The notes beneath the pieces are model-generated. The model worked only from the letters and a program-made list of their open reading frames with translations. It ran no database searches and was not told the DNA's origin. Positions 1 to 6,034 of a stretch of 7,047 bases of DNA are shown piece after piece (positions within the stretch are counted from its first letter, which is position 1; each line of letters starts with the position of its first letter). This DNA is from an uncultured Polymorphobacter sp. (GTDB taxonomy: Bacteria; Pseudomonadota; Alphaproteobacteria; Sphingomonadales; Sphingomonadaceae): NCBI GenBank assembly GCA_937871645.1, contig CALMPZ010000192.1, positions 1 to 7,047 on the forward strand, read 5' to 3'. The position numbers and the translations under genes were made by a program.

Positions 1-6
1 GCGCCG

Positions 7-49
7 CCAAAAACGAAAGAGGCGCGGGAAGCTGATTGCCGCCCGCGCC
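7..49 (-). terminator. Intrinsic terminator after rplT
   Basis: Read on the minus strand just past the rplT stop, a perfect 8-bp GC stem (positions 42-49 pairing with 21-28, 13-base loop) is followed by a T-rich stretch (TCTTTCGTTTTT, positions 20 to 9). This is the classic layout of a Rho-independent terminator. It suggests that most rpmI-rplT transcripts end here rather than continue into a downstream gene such as pheS, which often follows rplT in other bacteria. Confidence 0.8.
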
Positions 50-72
50 CCTCAATCGTTGATGCTGATCGC

Positions 73-453
73 TTAAGCGGTGGCAACCGCCGGGCGGGCA
101 TCAAGCGCGGCTTGCGCCTGCGCAACAATGGCGCGGAACACAGCGGGCTCGTGCATCGCGATGTCGGCCAGGACCTTGCGGTCGAGTTCGATCGACGCGA
201 GCTTGAGCCCGTGCATAAAGTTGCCGTAGGTCAGGCCGACTTCACGCGTTGCCGCGTTGATGCGTTGGATCCACAGCGCGCGGAAGTTGCGCTTGTTGAC
301 CTTGCGATCGCGGTACGCGTACTGGCCGGCCTTTTCGACGGCCTGCCGCGCGATGCGGATGGTGTTCTTGCGACGGCCATAATAGCCCTTCGCCTGTTCC
401 AGAACCCGCTTGTGACGGGCGTGCGAGGTCGTCCCGCGTTTGACACGTGCCAT
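73..453 (-). CDS. rplT: 50S ribosomal protein L20
   Basis: Encodes L20 (126 aa), a primary-binding 23S rRNA protein needed early in assembly of the large ribosomal subunit. The N-terminus MARVKRG, the basic segment with [11 protein letters not shown] (about residues 23-33), [23 protein letters not shown] split across residues 46-68, and the globular half with [20 protein letters not shown] (about 74-93) are unmistakable family signatures. The protein is a few residues longer than the usual 117-120 because of an Ala-rich C-terminal tail. The ATG lies 12 bases after the rpmI stop, with a GGGAGA ribosome-binding site just past that stop codon, so the two genes are co-transcribed and probably translationally linked. 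In several bacteria L20 represses its own operon through the mRNA leader; whether that happens here cannot be read from the gene. Confidence 0.98.
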   Translation of the reverse strand: MARVKRGTTSHARHKRVLEQAKGYYGRRKNTIRIARQAVEKAGQYAYRDRKVNKRNFRALWIQRINAATREVGLTYGNFMHGLKLASIELDRKVLADIAMHEPAVFRAIVAQAQAALDARPAVATA

Positions 454-465
454 TTGCGGTCTCCC

Positions 466-672
466 TTACTTGCGCAGGCCGTAGGGTGCCCACAGCTTGA
501 TCGTCCGGGCATCTGCCTCGGAGATCACGGTGGTCCCGCGGTTCTGGCGAATATACTTTGCGTTGTGGCTGATCAGGCGGTGGCGTTTGCCAACGACACC
601 GTGCTTGACCTTGCCGTTTGCGGTGATCTTGAAGCGTTTCTTCACACCGCTCTTGGTCTTGAGCTTGGGCAT
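466..672 (-). CDS. rpmI: 50S ribosomal protein L35
   Basis: Encodes L35 (68 aa), a small basic protein of the large ribosomal subunit. The N-terminus [14 protein letters not shown], the central KRHRLISHN (about residues 30-38) and the end with WAPYGLRK (61-68) match the family over its whole length, and the size is normal. The ATG is preceded by AGGAGA at good spacing. rplT follows after 12 bases. The initiation factor gene infC, which precedes rpmI in Escherichia coli and many other bacteria, is not upstream here: the next gene upstream is yqgE, 144 bases away. A promoter-like sequence lies in that gap, so rpmI probably heads a two-gene operon with rplT. Confidence 0.98.
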   Translation of the reverse strand: MPKLKTKSGVKKRFKITANGKVKHGVVGKRHRLISHNAKYIRQNRGTTVISEADARTIKLWAPYGLRK

Positions 673-750
673 TTTCGTCTCCTATGGACGCATCATTGAA
701 CAGCCACGGCAGCCCATTCAGCCGGGCCGTTCGGTCATGCGAAGCGTGGG

Positions 751-779
751 CCTATAGCGGGGGTGTGCTGCAAACGCAA
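751..779 (-). promoter_or_regulatory. Likely sigma-70 promoter of rpmI-rplT
   Basis: On the minus strand TTGCGT (positions 779-774) and TATAGG (756-751) are separated by exactly 17 bases. The -10 reads GCTATAGG in context, close to the GCTATA-type -10 common in promoters of alphaproteobacterial housekeeping genes. Transcription would start near 744 and give a leader of about 70 bases ahead of rpmI. The -35 keeps only the TTG of the consensus, so the call rests on spacing, the -10 box and the need for a promoter ahead of highly expressed ribosomal genes. Confidence 0.55.
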
Positions 780-816
780 CCGCAGTCGCCCGATTTATCC
801 GATTCAGCGCAACGCC

Positions 817-1404
817 TTAGGCGCGGCCGACGGTCGGGCTGAGCATCTGCGCGTTGATACCGATCGCGGCATAGGCCGCCGTCCAGCGCTTGTCGGGGCG
901 GGTTTCCCACAGCAGTGCATCCTCGGCGGGCGCCGCCTGCCAGCCGTGGCGCAGCATTTCACCATCGAGCTGCCCTGCCCCCCAGCCGGTGTAACCGACT
1001 GCCATCAGCCAGTTCTTGGGTCCGCGGCCGGCGGCGATGTCGTTGAGGATATCGAGCGTCGAGGTCAGCCCCCAGCGCAGCGGGCCGGTGCCGGCGGATA
1101 CCGCGATGGTGCTCTGGCCTTCGTAATCGGCGCTGTGCAGCACGAAGCCGCGCCCCGGCTCGACCGGGCCGCCGCCGAACACCGGTGCCGGCGGCGTCAC
1201 GCCGGGCTCGATGTCAAGCTGCGCCATCAGGTCGCGCGCGGTGATGCCCTCCAGCGGCTGGTTGACCATGATGCCGAGCGCGCCGTCACCGTCGTGCACG
1301 CACATCGCGATGACCGCGCGTTCGAAGCGCGGGTCGCCGATGCCGGGCAGCGACAGCAGCAGCTGGCCGACAAGATACGGTGCGGGGGTGCGACTATCGG
1401 TCAT
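817..1404 (-). CDS. YqgE/AlgH family protein (UPF0301)
   Basis: A 195-aa protein of the YqgE/AlgH family, whose biochemical function is not established; the AlgH name comes from alginate regulation in Pseudomonas. Family landmarks are all visible: the N-terminal segment PYLVGQLLLSLPGIGDPRF (residues 9-27), the GALGIMVNQPL loop (41-51), the VFGGGPVEPGRGFVLHS stretch (75-91) and GYTGWGAGQLDGE (137-149). Length is typical. There is no signal peptide, so it should be cytoplasmic. The chosen ATG fits family N-termini. The only other nearby ATG upstream, at 1412, is in another frame and runs straight into a stop. No Shine-Dalgarno sequence precedes the ATG, but a -10-like TATCAT lies six bases before it. 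The gene diverges from a peroxiredoxin gene and lies upstream of rpmI, apparently as a separate unit. Confidence 0.93.
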   Translation of the reverse strand: MTDSRTPAPYLVGQLLLSLPGIGDPRFERAVIAMCVHDGDGALGIMVNQPLEGITARDLMAQLDIEPGVTPPAPVFGGGPVEPGRGFVLHSADYEGQSTIAVSAGTGPLRWGLTSTLDILNDIAAGRGPKNWLMAVGYTGWGAGQLDGEMLRHGWQAAPAEDALLWETRPDKRWTAAYAAIGINAQMLSPTVGRA

Positions 1405-1410
1405 AAAGGC

Positions 1411-1416
1411 ATGATA
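1411..1416 (-). promoter_or_regulatory. -10-like box abutting the yqgE start
   Basis: TATCAT on the minus strand matches the sigma-70 -10 consensus TATAAT at five of six bases. It ends six bases before the yqgE ATG, which would place the transcription start at or next to the start codon. No good -35 is seen at the matching distance (CTGGCG at 18-base spacing is weak). Taken with the lack of a ribosome-binding site, this suggests a leaderless mRNA, but chance occurrence is possible. Confidence 0.4.
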
Positions 1417-1427
1417 GCCGTGTGCGC

Positions 1428-1456
1428 TGGACGCCGCCAGCGGCCACCGCTATTCA
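1428..1456 (+). promoter_or_regulatory. Weak candidate promoter of the peroxiredoxin gene
   Basis: TGGACG (1428-1433) and TATTCA (1451-1456) are 17 bases apart on the plus strand, about 30 bases ahead of the peroxiredoxin ATG. They match consensus at four and three of six bases. Position and spacing are right for a short leader, but the -10 is poor. I see no clear inverted repeat that would mark an OxyR or other redox-regulator site in the 81-base divergent gap. Confidence 0.25.
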
Positions 1457-1485
1457 AGTCGCACAATCCAAGAGGGAGAAAGTCC

Positions 1486-1971
1486 ATGACCGTTGCTGTT
1501 GGCGATAAGGTTCCTGCCGCCGTGCTGATGAAGATGACCGAAGCCGGCCCGGCGCCGGTGACCACCGAAGCGCTGTTCGGCGGGCGTACCGTCGCGCTGT
1601 TTTCGGTGCCCGGCGCCTTCACCCCGACGTGTTCGGCCAAGCATTTGCCCGGCTACATCACCCACGCCGGCGACATCAAGGCACGCGGCATCGACGAAAT
1701 CGTCTGCATTTCGGTCAATGACGTGTTCGTCATGGGCGCCTGGGGCAAGAACGCCGATGTCGGCGAAAACGTCACGATGCTGGCGGACGGCAACGGCGAT
1801 TTCGTCAAGGCGCTCGGGCTGACGATGGACGGGTCGAAGTTCGGCATGGGTCTGCGCGGCCAGCGCTTTTCGATGCTGGTCAAGGACGGCAAGGTGGTCG
1901 AGCTTAATGTTGAAGAGCCGGGCGCGTTCAAGGTGTCTTCGGCTGAGCATTTGCTTGAGCAGTTGAAGTAG
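1486..1971 (+). CDS. Peroxiredoxin, Prx5-type thiol peroxidase
   Basis: A 161-aa thiol peroxidase that reduces hydrogen peroxide and alkyl hydroperoxides, expected in the cytoplasm since there is no signal peptide. The active-site motif PGAFTPTCS (residues 42-50) supplies Pro42, Thr46 and the peroxidatic Cys49; Arg127 in GQRFSMLV fits the conserved catalytic arginine. The domain reads MTVAVGDKVP, the active-site loop, EIVCISVNDVFVMGAWG (71-87), MLADGNGDF (98-106) and GQRFSMLVKDG, as in Prx5/AhpE-like proteins often reduced by glutaredoxin or glutathione. A second cysteine, Cys74, sits in the core strand and is probably not a classical resolving cysteine. The ATG at 1486 has GAGGGAGAA a few bases upstream and matches family N-termini; the open frame continues far upstream, but that stretch is antisense to yqgE and not homologous. 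It diverges from yqgE and converges with the M2 peptidase gene. Confidence 0.95.
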   Translation: MTVAVGDKVPAAVLMKMTEAGPAPVTTEALFGGRTVALFSVPGAFTPTCSAKHLPGYITHAGDIKARGIDEIVCISVNDVFVMGAWGKNADVGENVTMLADGNGDFVKALGLTMDGSKFGMGLRGQRFSMLVKDGKVVELNVEEPGAFKVSSAEHLLEQLK

Positions 1972-1981
1972 GCAGGAAGCG

Positions 1982-2002
1982 GGCGCGGGCAAAGCCCGCG
2001 CC
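1982..2002. terminator. GC hairpin after the peroxiredoxin gene
   Basis: GGCGCGGGC and GCCCGCGCC form a perfect 9-bp stem around an AAA loop, starting 10 bases after the peroxiredoxin stop. The symmetric stem could act on transcripts from either side of this convergent junction. No T-run follows on either strand, so it is not a textbook intrinsic terminator; it may work with Rho or protect the 3' end. Confidence 0.55.
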
Positions 2003-2014
2003 GTCGGACGGGTT

Positions 2015-2034
2015 CAGCGGCCCGAAAGCCGCTG
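2015..2034. terminator. Second hairpin between convergent genes
   Basis: CAGCGGC and GCCGCTG form a perfect 7-bp stem with a six-base CCGAAA loop, 12 bases past the first hairpin and 18 bases from the M2 peptidase stop. It lies where the 3' end of the peptidase transcript would be. There is no T-run, so its role as a terminator is inferred from position. Confidence 0.4.
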
Positions 2035-2052
2035 CCCCGCCGGCCGGCAGCG

Positions 2053-3891
2053 CTAGCTGCTCCACCCGCACTGCTGCCCCTTGTTCTGCGCCTTGAGCCA
2101 GACCTGCAGCGGCGCAAAATACGCCAGCACCGCACCCGCATCCATCTCGCGGCTGCCGGTGAACTTTTCCAAGGCATCGGGCCAGGGCTTCGACGCGCCC
2201 ATCGCCATCATCGCGTTGAGCTTGGTGCCGACTTCCTTGTTGTTATAGATGCTGCAGCGGTGCAGCGGCCCCGTCCAGCCGGCCTGCTTGCACGCCGCCT
2301 GATAGAATTGGAACTGCAGCACGCGCGCCAGGAAATAGCGCGCATAGGGCACGCCGGCGGGGACGTGGTATTTGGCGCCCGCGTCGAAATCGGCCTCCGA
2401 GCGCGCGACCGGCGGCGTGATGCCCTGATATTGCTCGCGCAGGTCGGTCCACGAGGCATTGTAGGCGCTCGCCGGCGTTTCGCCCGAAAACACGCCCCAG
2501 CGCCATTTGTCGACGACATAGGTCCATGGCATGCCCGGCACCTTTTCCATCGCCTGGCGCAGCAGCAAGCCGATGTCCTTCGACGCATCGGGCACCTTGG
2601 CGGGGTCGAGCAAGCCGATCTGGACGAGATATTCGGGTGTCACCGAAAGCCCGACAAAGTCGCCGAGCGCTTCGTGGAAGCCGTCATTTGCCGAATTCTG
2701 GTAGAGGAACGGCAGCTTGTTGTAGGCGCGCTGGTAATAGTTGTGGCCGAGTTCGTGGTGGATCGTCACGAAATCGGTGGCATTGACCTTGGTGCACATC
2801 TTGATGCGCAGATCGTCCTTTGAATCGAGGTTCCAGGCGCTGGCGTGGCAGATGACTTCACGGTCGAGTGGCTTGGTGATCTGCGAGCGTTCGTAGAATG
2901 TCGCCGGCAGCGGCGCAAAGCCCATCGACGAGAAGAAGCCCTCGCCGGTCTTGACCATCTTGAGCGGGTCATAGCCCTTGGCGGTCAGCAGATCGCCGGT
3001 ATCAAAGCCGATGGCACCAGCGCCGGGTGGGGCGACGACATCATAGATGCCGCTCCAGTCCTGCGCCCACATGTTGCCGAGCAAATCGGCACGAATCGGG
3101 CCGGTGTTCTTCTGCACCGCGTCGCCGTATTTCTTGTTGAGCTGGGTGCGGGTGAAGCAGTGCAGGTCGGTGTAAAGCGGCATCAACTGGTCGAGCAGCC
3201 GGTTCTGCATCGCTGCGAACGCATCGGGGTCCATGTCATAGCCGGCGCGCCACATCGCGCCCACATCCTTGTAGCCGAGCTCGCGTGCGCCCTGGTTGGA
3301 GATTTCGACCATCCGCGCATAGTCCGACCGCATCGGCGCGCCGACCTTGTGCCACGATTGCCACATTTCAGCAGTCACCGCCGGGTCGCGCGAGGTTGCC
3401 ATCAGCGCCTCGATGTCGTTGCCACCGGTCGCCACGCCTTTGACGGTGCCCTTGCCCTTGCCGTAGCTCGACTGCATCCGCGTGCCGATGGTCGCCAGCT
3501 CGGCCGCCGCACCCGGCGTATCGGGGGCGGGCAGGGTCAGCCCGAGCTTGAGGATGTCGAGCTGGCGCCGCGTGTCATAGCTCAGCCCCGGCGTATTGTT
3601 GAAGCGCGCCGCGCCCTTGGCGAGGCGTACGCCCATTTCGGTGCCCTCGGTGCCGACCTTGGCAGCCAGCGCATCGGTGTCTTCGGTGATGTAGGTCGCA
3701 TTCACCCAGGCGATGCGGCTGCCGTACAGCGAAAAGGCGCGCAGCTCGGCCTCGGCATCGGCGATGAACTTGTCGGCTTCGGCGGCGGTCGGCACCGCGG
3801 CTACCTTGGCGGGTGCAGCGGCAGCGGCGATGACCGGCGCGCCCGCCAGCAGTGCGGCGCCAAGCGCCAGCGTTGAAACGATGGTCTTCAT
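2053..3891 (-). CDS. M2 family peptidyl-dipeptidase (ACE-like), secreted
   Basis: A 612-aa zinc metallopeptidase of family M2, the angiotensin-converting-enzyme family, which removes C-terminal dipeptides; probably periplasmic, for peptide scavenging. Residues 1 to about 23 (MKTIVSTLALG, then an Ala-rich hydrophobic run) form a signal peptide. The gluzincin motif HELGH gives zinc ligands His379 and His383 with catalytic Glu380; the third ligand Glu407 lies in GFHEALGD, at the same 28-residue spacing as in human ACE. KYHVPAGVPYARYF (507-520) supplies Lys507, His509, Tyr516 and Tyr519, the substrate-binding and transition-state residues, and Arg518 matches the ACE chloride-binding arginine. Cys348/Cys366 and Cys534/Cys546 match two ACE disulfides; the N-terminal ACE disulfide is missing. 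I chose the ATG at 3891 over one nine codons upstream (3918) because GGAG lies 11 bases before it and the signal peptide then starts properly. It follows the hydrolase gene after 59 bases and may be read with it. Confidence 0.96.
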   Translation of the reverse strand: MKTIVSTLALGAALLAGAPVIAAAAAPAKVAAVPTAAEADKFIADAEAELRAFSLYGSRIAWVNATYITEDTDALAAKVGTEGTEMGVRLAKGAARFNNTPGLSYDTRRQLDILKLGLTLPAPDTPGAAAELATIGTRMQSSYGKGKGTVKGVATGGNDIEALMATSRDPAVTAEMWQSWHKVGAPMRSDYARMVEISNQGARELGYKDVGAMWRAGYDMDPDAFAAMQNRLLDQLMPLYTDLHCFTRTQLNKKYGDAVQKNTGPIRADLLGNMWAQDWSGIYDVVAPPGAGAIGFDTGDLLTAKGYDPLKMVKTGEGFFSSMGFAPLPATFYERSQITKPLDREVICHASAWNLDSKDDLRIKMCTKVNATDFVTIHHELGHNYYQRAYNKLPFLYQNSANDGFHEALGDFVGLSVTPEYLVQIGLLDPAKVPDASKDIGLLLRQAMEKVPGMPWTYVVDKWRWGVFSGETPASAYNASWTDLREQYQGITPPVARSEADFDAGAKYHVPAGVPYARYFLARVLQFQFYQAACKQAGWTGPLHRCSIYNNKEVGTKLNAMMAMGASKPWPDALEKFTGSREMDAGAVLAYFAPLQVWLKAQNKGQQCGWSS

Positions 3892-3950
3892 GGAAACAAA
3901 TACTCCGTCTTGATACATGGGCTCACATCAACAACGCTGCGGGCGCGGCG

Positions 3951-4706
3951 TCAAGCCAGCAGAAAGTCCCGTATCGCCGCACCCAACGCCGGCATCGTCA
4001 CAGCGCTCATATGATTGCCCGGCACCTCGACGTAAGTCGCGTGCGGCAGCGTTGCCGCAAGTTCGGGTGCCGAGCCGTTGTCGGCGTCATCCTTGCCGCA
4101 AACCACCAGAATCGGCGTTGCCAGCGCCTTGACCACGTCGAGCGGCGTAACCGGCTGCGCGCGCAGCACATGCGCCACCGCTTCGCCGTCGATCTTGTTG
4201 GTTTTCATGAACTGCGCGGCAAACCAGCCGTTGCTGCCGCGTTCGAAGCTGTCGGCATTGGCGATGACATGCAGGAACCAGCCGGTGCGCTTGCCTGATT
4301 CGATGAGGCCCGCCAGCCCCATGCCGGACACGATGGCACGGCGCGGCCGCATCCCGCGCGCCAGCAGGCGGATCACGGTGCGCGCGCCCATCGAATAGCC
4401 GCCGAGGTCGAAATCAGTGAGCCCGAGATGCGCGACCAGCGCCTCGATGTCCTGCGCCAGCACGTCGGGGGGATAGGCAGCCGCGTCATGCGGCGCGGCG
4501 CTGGCACCGTGGGCGCGGAAGTCGGGCATGATGATCCGGAAGCCGGCATCGGCGAGCGCCCTGGCGGTGCCGTAGCGCAGCCAGTTGGTCGTGGCATTGC
4601 TGAACAGCCCGTGGAGCAGCAGCACCGGCCGCCCCGCACCGAGTTCGGTCCAGGCGATTTCAGTGCCGTCAAAGCTGGCGAAGCGATGCGTGGCGGGTTC
4701 GCTCAT
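3951..4706 (-). CDS. Alpha/beta-fold hydrolase
   Basis: A 251-aa single-domain alpha/beta hydrolase. Seen in the sequence: the oxyanion-hole motif LLLHG (residues 29-33), the strand RIIMPDFRAHGAS (57-69), the nucleophile elbow GGYSMGA with Ser105, the acid strand PILVVCGKDDADN holding the likely catalytic aspartate (Asp206 or Asp207), and VPGNHMSAV with catalytic His232. The triad is thus complete and the enzyme should be active as an esterase or similar; the substrate cannot be told from these motifs. There is no signal peptide, so it is probably cytoplasmic. The start is supported by AAAGGTGA shortly before the ATG. It lies 42 bases after the GFA-like fragment and 95 bases after asd on the same strand, with the secreted peptidase gene next, so read-through from asd is likely. 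Nothing ties its function to aspartate metabolism. Confidence 0.93.
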   Translation of the reverse strand: MSEPATHRFASFDGTEIAWTELGAGRPVLLLHGLFSNATTNWLRYGTARALADAGFRIIMPDFRAHGASAAPHDAAAYPPDVLAQDIEALVAHLGLTDFDLGGYSMGARTVIRLLARGMRPRRAIVSGMGLAGLIESGKRTGWFLHVIANADSFERGSNGWFAAQFMKTNKIDGEAVAHVLRAQPVTPLDVVKALATPILVVCGKDDADNGSAPELAATLPHATYVEVPGNHMSAVTMPALGAAIRDFLLA

Positions 4707-4748
4707 TCGGGGTCACCTTTGCCGATTTGCTGGCCCGCCGGCATTTGG

Positions 4749-4805
4749 CTAGCGCGCGACGTAGCGGACGGCGCCGCACTGGCAGCCGCCCGCAAGCTCG
4801 ATCAT
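4749..4805 (-). pseudogene. Fragment of a GFA/CENP-V-type zinc protein gene
   Basis: An 18-codon open frame starts with ATG overlapping the asd stop by four bases (ATGA) and ends in TAG. Its product, with GGCQCGAVRY at residues 6-15, closely resembles the N-terminus of GFA-family proteins (glutathione-dependent formaldehyde-activating enzyme-like, CENP-V fold), where GGCxCGAVRY carries the first two zinc cysteines. Such proteins normally exceed 100 residues. Only 42 bases separate this stop from the next gene, and no later GFA zinc-ligand motif is visible there in any frame. I infer that a translationally coupled GFA gene once followed asd and lost its body by deletion, leaving the start. The alternatives are a real short peptide with a CxC metal site, a coupling leader for the hydrolase gene, or coincidence. 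Confidence 0.6.
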
Positions 4806-5830
4806 GCGGCCTTCTTGAGGTGCCGGCGGCCGAGCAGTTCGGCAATCTGCACCGCGTTCAACGCCGCGCCCTTGCGGAGATTGTCGCTGACGCACCACAG
4901 GTTGAGGCCGTGCGGCACCGTCGGGTCGACACGCAGCCGGCTGATATAGGTTGCATATTCGCCGACGCATTCGATCGGGGTGACGTAGCCGCCGTCCTCG
5001 CGCTTGTCGACGAGCATGATGCCGGGCGCCTCGCGCAGGATCGACTGCGCATGGGCCAGTGAAATCGGCCGTTCGAATTCGATGTTGATCGATTCGCTGT
5101 GGCCGACGAACACCGGCACGCGCACGCAGGTTGCGGTGACGTCGATCGCCGGGTCGAGGATCTTCTGCGTCTCGACGACCATCTTCCATTCTTCCTTGGT
5201 CGAGCCGTCTTCCATGAAGCTGTCAATGTGCGGAATGACGTTGAAGGCGATCTGCTTGGTGAACTTCTTCGCCGCCTTGGGGTCGCCGACGAACACCGCG
5301 CGGGTCTGTTCGAACAGCTCGTCCATGCCTTCCTTGCCGGCGCCCGACACCGACTGATAGGTCGATACGACGACGCGCTTGATGGTGGCGGCGTCGTGCA
5401 GCGGCTTCAACGCGACGACCATCTGCGCGGTCGAGCAGTTGGGGTTGGCGATGATGTTGCGCTTGCGGTAGCCGTCGATGGCGTGTGGGTTCACTTCGGG
5501 CACGATCAGCGGCACATCGGCGTCCATGCGGTACAGCGAGCTGTTGTCGATGACCGTGCAGCCGGCGGCGGCCGCACGCGGCGCGTGAATCTTGGTCGGG
5601 CCGCTGCCTGCCGAAAACAGCGCGATATCCCAGCCGGTGAAGTCGAAATGGTCGAGGTTCTGGACCTTGAGCGTTTTGCCGGTCTCGCCGAAATCGATAA
5701 TGTCGCCCTGGCTGCGCGCCGAAGCCACCGCTGCCAGTTCGGCAATGGGGAACTCGCGCTCGGCAAGGATATTGAGCATTTCACGTCCGACATTGCCGGT
5801 TGCGCCGACAACGACCACTCGATAGGCCAC
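4802..5830 (-). CDS. asd: Aspartate-semialdehyde dehydrogenase
   Basis: A 342-aa enzyme that reduces L-aspartyl-4-phosphate to L-aspartate-4-semialdehyde with NADPH, the branch step toward lysine/diaminopimelate, threonine and methionine, in the cytoplasm. The N-terminus has the dinucleotide-binding GATGNVGRE (residues 9-17). Cys132 in ANPNCSTAQM is the catalytic thiol, Gln159 in TYQSVSGAG is the conserved active-site glutamine, and His244 in VGHSES is the acid/base histidine. Length is normal. The start is GTG at 5830: GGAG lies seven bases upstream and the protein then begins with the typical AYRVVVVGATG. An upstream ATG at 5902 would add a 24-residue arginine-rich tail with no family match. 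The leader holds two hairpins, one of which places the ribosome-binding site in its loop. The stop overlaps the GFA-like fragment by four bases. Confidence 0.98.
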   Translation of the reverse strand: MAYRVVVVGATGNVGREMLNILAEREFPIAELAAVASARSQGDIIDFGETGKTLKVQNLDHFDFTGWDIALFSAGSGPTKIHAPRAAAAGCTVIDNSSLYRMDADVPLIVPEVNPHAIDGYRKRNIIANPNCSTAQMVVALKPLHDAATIKRVVVSTYQSVSGAGKEGMDELFEQTRAVFVGDPKAAKKFTKQIAFNVIPHIDSFMEDGSTKEEWKMVVETQKILDPAIDVTATCVRVPVFVGHSESINIEFERPISLAHAQSILREAPGIMLVDKREDGGYVTPIECVGEYATYISRLRVDPTVPHGLNLWCVSDNLRKGAALNAVQIAELLGRRHLKKAA

Positions 5831-5866
5831 TTTGCTTCTCCAAAGGCGCTGCCGGGGGTGGCAGCG
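5830..5866 (-). promoter_or_regulatory. Paired hairpins in the asd leader
   Basis: Reading the minus strand toward asd, a perfect 7-bp stem CGCTGCC/GGCAGCG with a six-base ACCCCC loop (5866-5847) is followed directly by CTTTG/CAAAG (5845-5841 with 5834-5830). The loop of the second holds most of the ribosome-binding site, and its stem ends on the G of the GTG start codon. Such an arrangement could tune translation initiation. It matches no riboswitch I recognise, and the second stem is only five pairs, so regulation is a guess. Confidence 0.35.
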
Positions 5867-5873
5867 GGGGGTC

Positions 5874-5902
5874 GCTTTACCGCAAAGCGCGGCGCGCGCC
5901 AA
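5874..5902 (-). promoter_or_regulatory. Weak candidate promoter of asd
   Basis: On the minus strand TTGGCG (5902-5897) and TAAAGC (5879-5874) are 17 bases apart, about 45 bases ahead of the asd start. They match consensus at four and three of six bases. The 204-base gap shared with the divergent HdeD-like gene must hold promoters for both, but no better pair stands out for either direction, and I see no clear operator repeat. Confidence 0.25.
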
Positions 5903-6034
5903 TGCCGTGCATCACTCGCCAGGCGGCGACATTGCTGCAGCGCGGTAGATAGAGCGAAATCGGATGCAATTTGGCTCGCGCGACTCGGGCATTTTGCGTC
6001 ATACTGCCGACGGTCAGATCGGGGGGTCTAGAAC

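Noticed and set aside
763..1485. Long plus-strand open frame running in frame into the peroxiredoxin gene, giving an apparent 402-residue fusion.
   Set aside because: The upstream part is antisense to yqgE, has an Arg/His-rich composition typical of a GC-rich shadow frame, and the peroxiredoxin has its own ATG and strong ribosome-binding site at 1486.
2845..3876. 343-codon plus-strand open frame opposite the M2 peptidase gene.
   Set aside because: It lies wholly antisense to a gene with complete catalytic motifs, has shadow-frame composition and shows no recognisable domain.
3892..3918. A nine-residue extension of the M2 peptidase from an ATG at 3918.
   Set aside because: It would put charged and polar residues ahead of a clean signal peptide, and the GGAG site lies inside it, positioned for the ATG at 3891.
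5848..5871. G-runs on the plus strand near the asd start, considered as a G-quadruplex.
   Set aside because: Only two long G-runs are present, and the C-rich copy is on the asd transcript, so the hairpin explains the stretch better.
5831..5902. A 24-residue N-terminal extension of asd from an ATG at 5902.
   Set aside because: The extension is arginine-rich and unlike the family, while GTG at 5830 has a well-placed GGAG and gives the normal N-terminus.
5099..6031. 310-codon plus-strand open frame opposite asd.
   Set aside because: It is antisense to a certain asd gene, rich in Arg, Val and His as expected of a shadow frame, and lacks family motifs.
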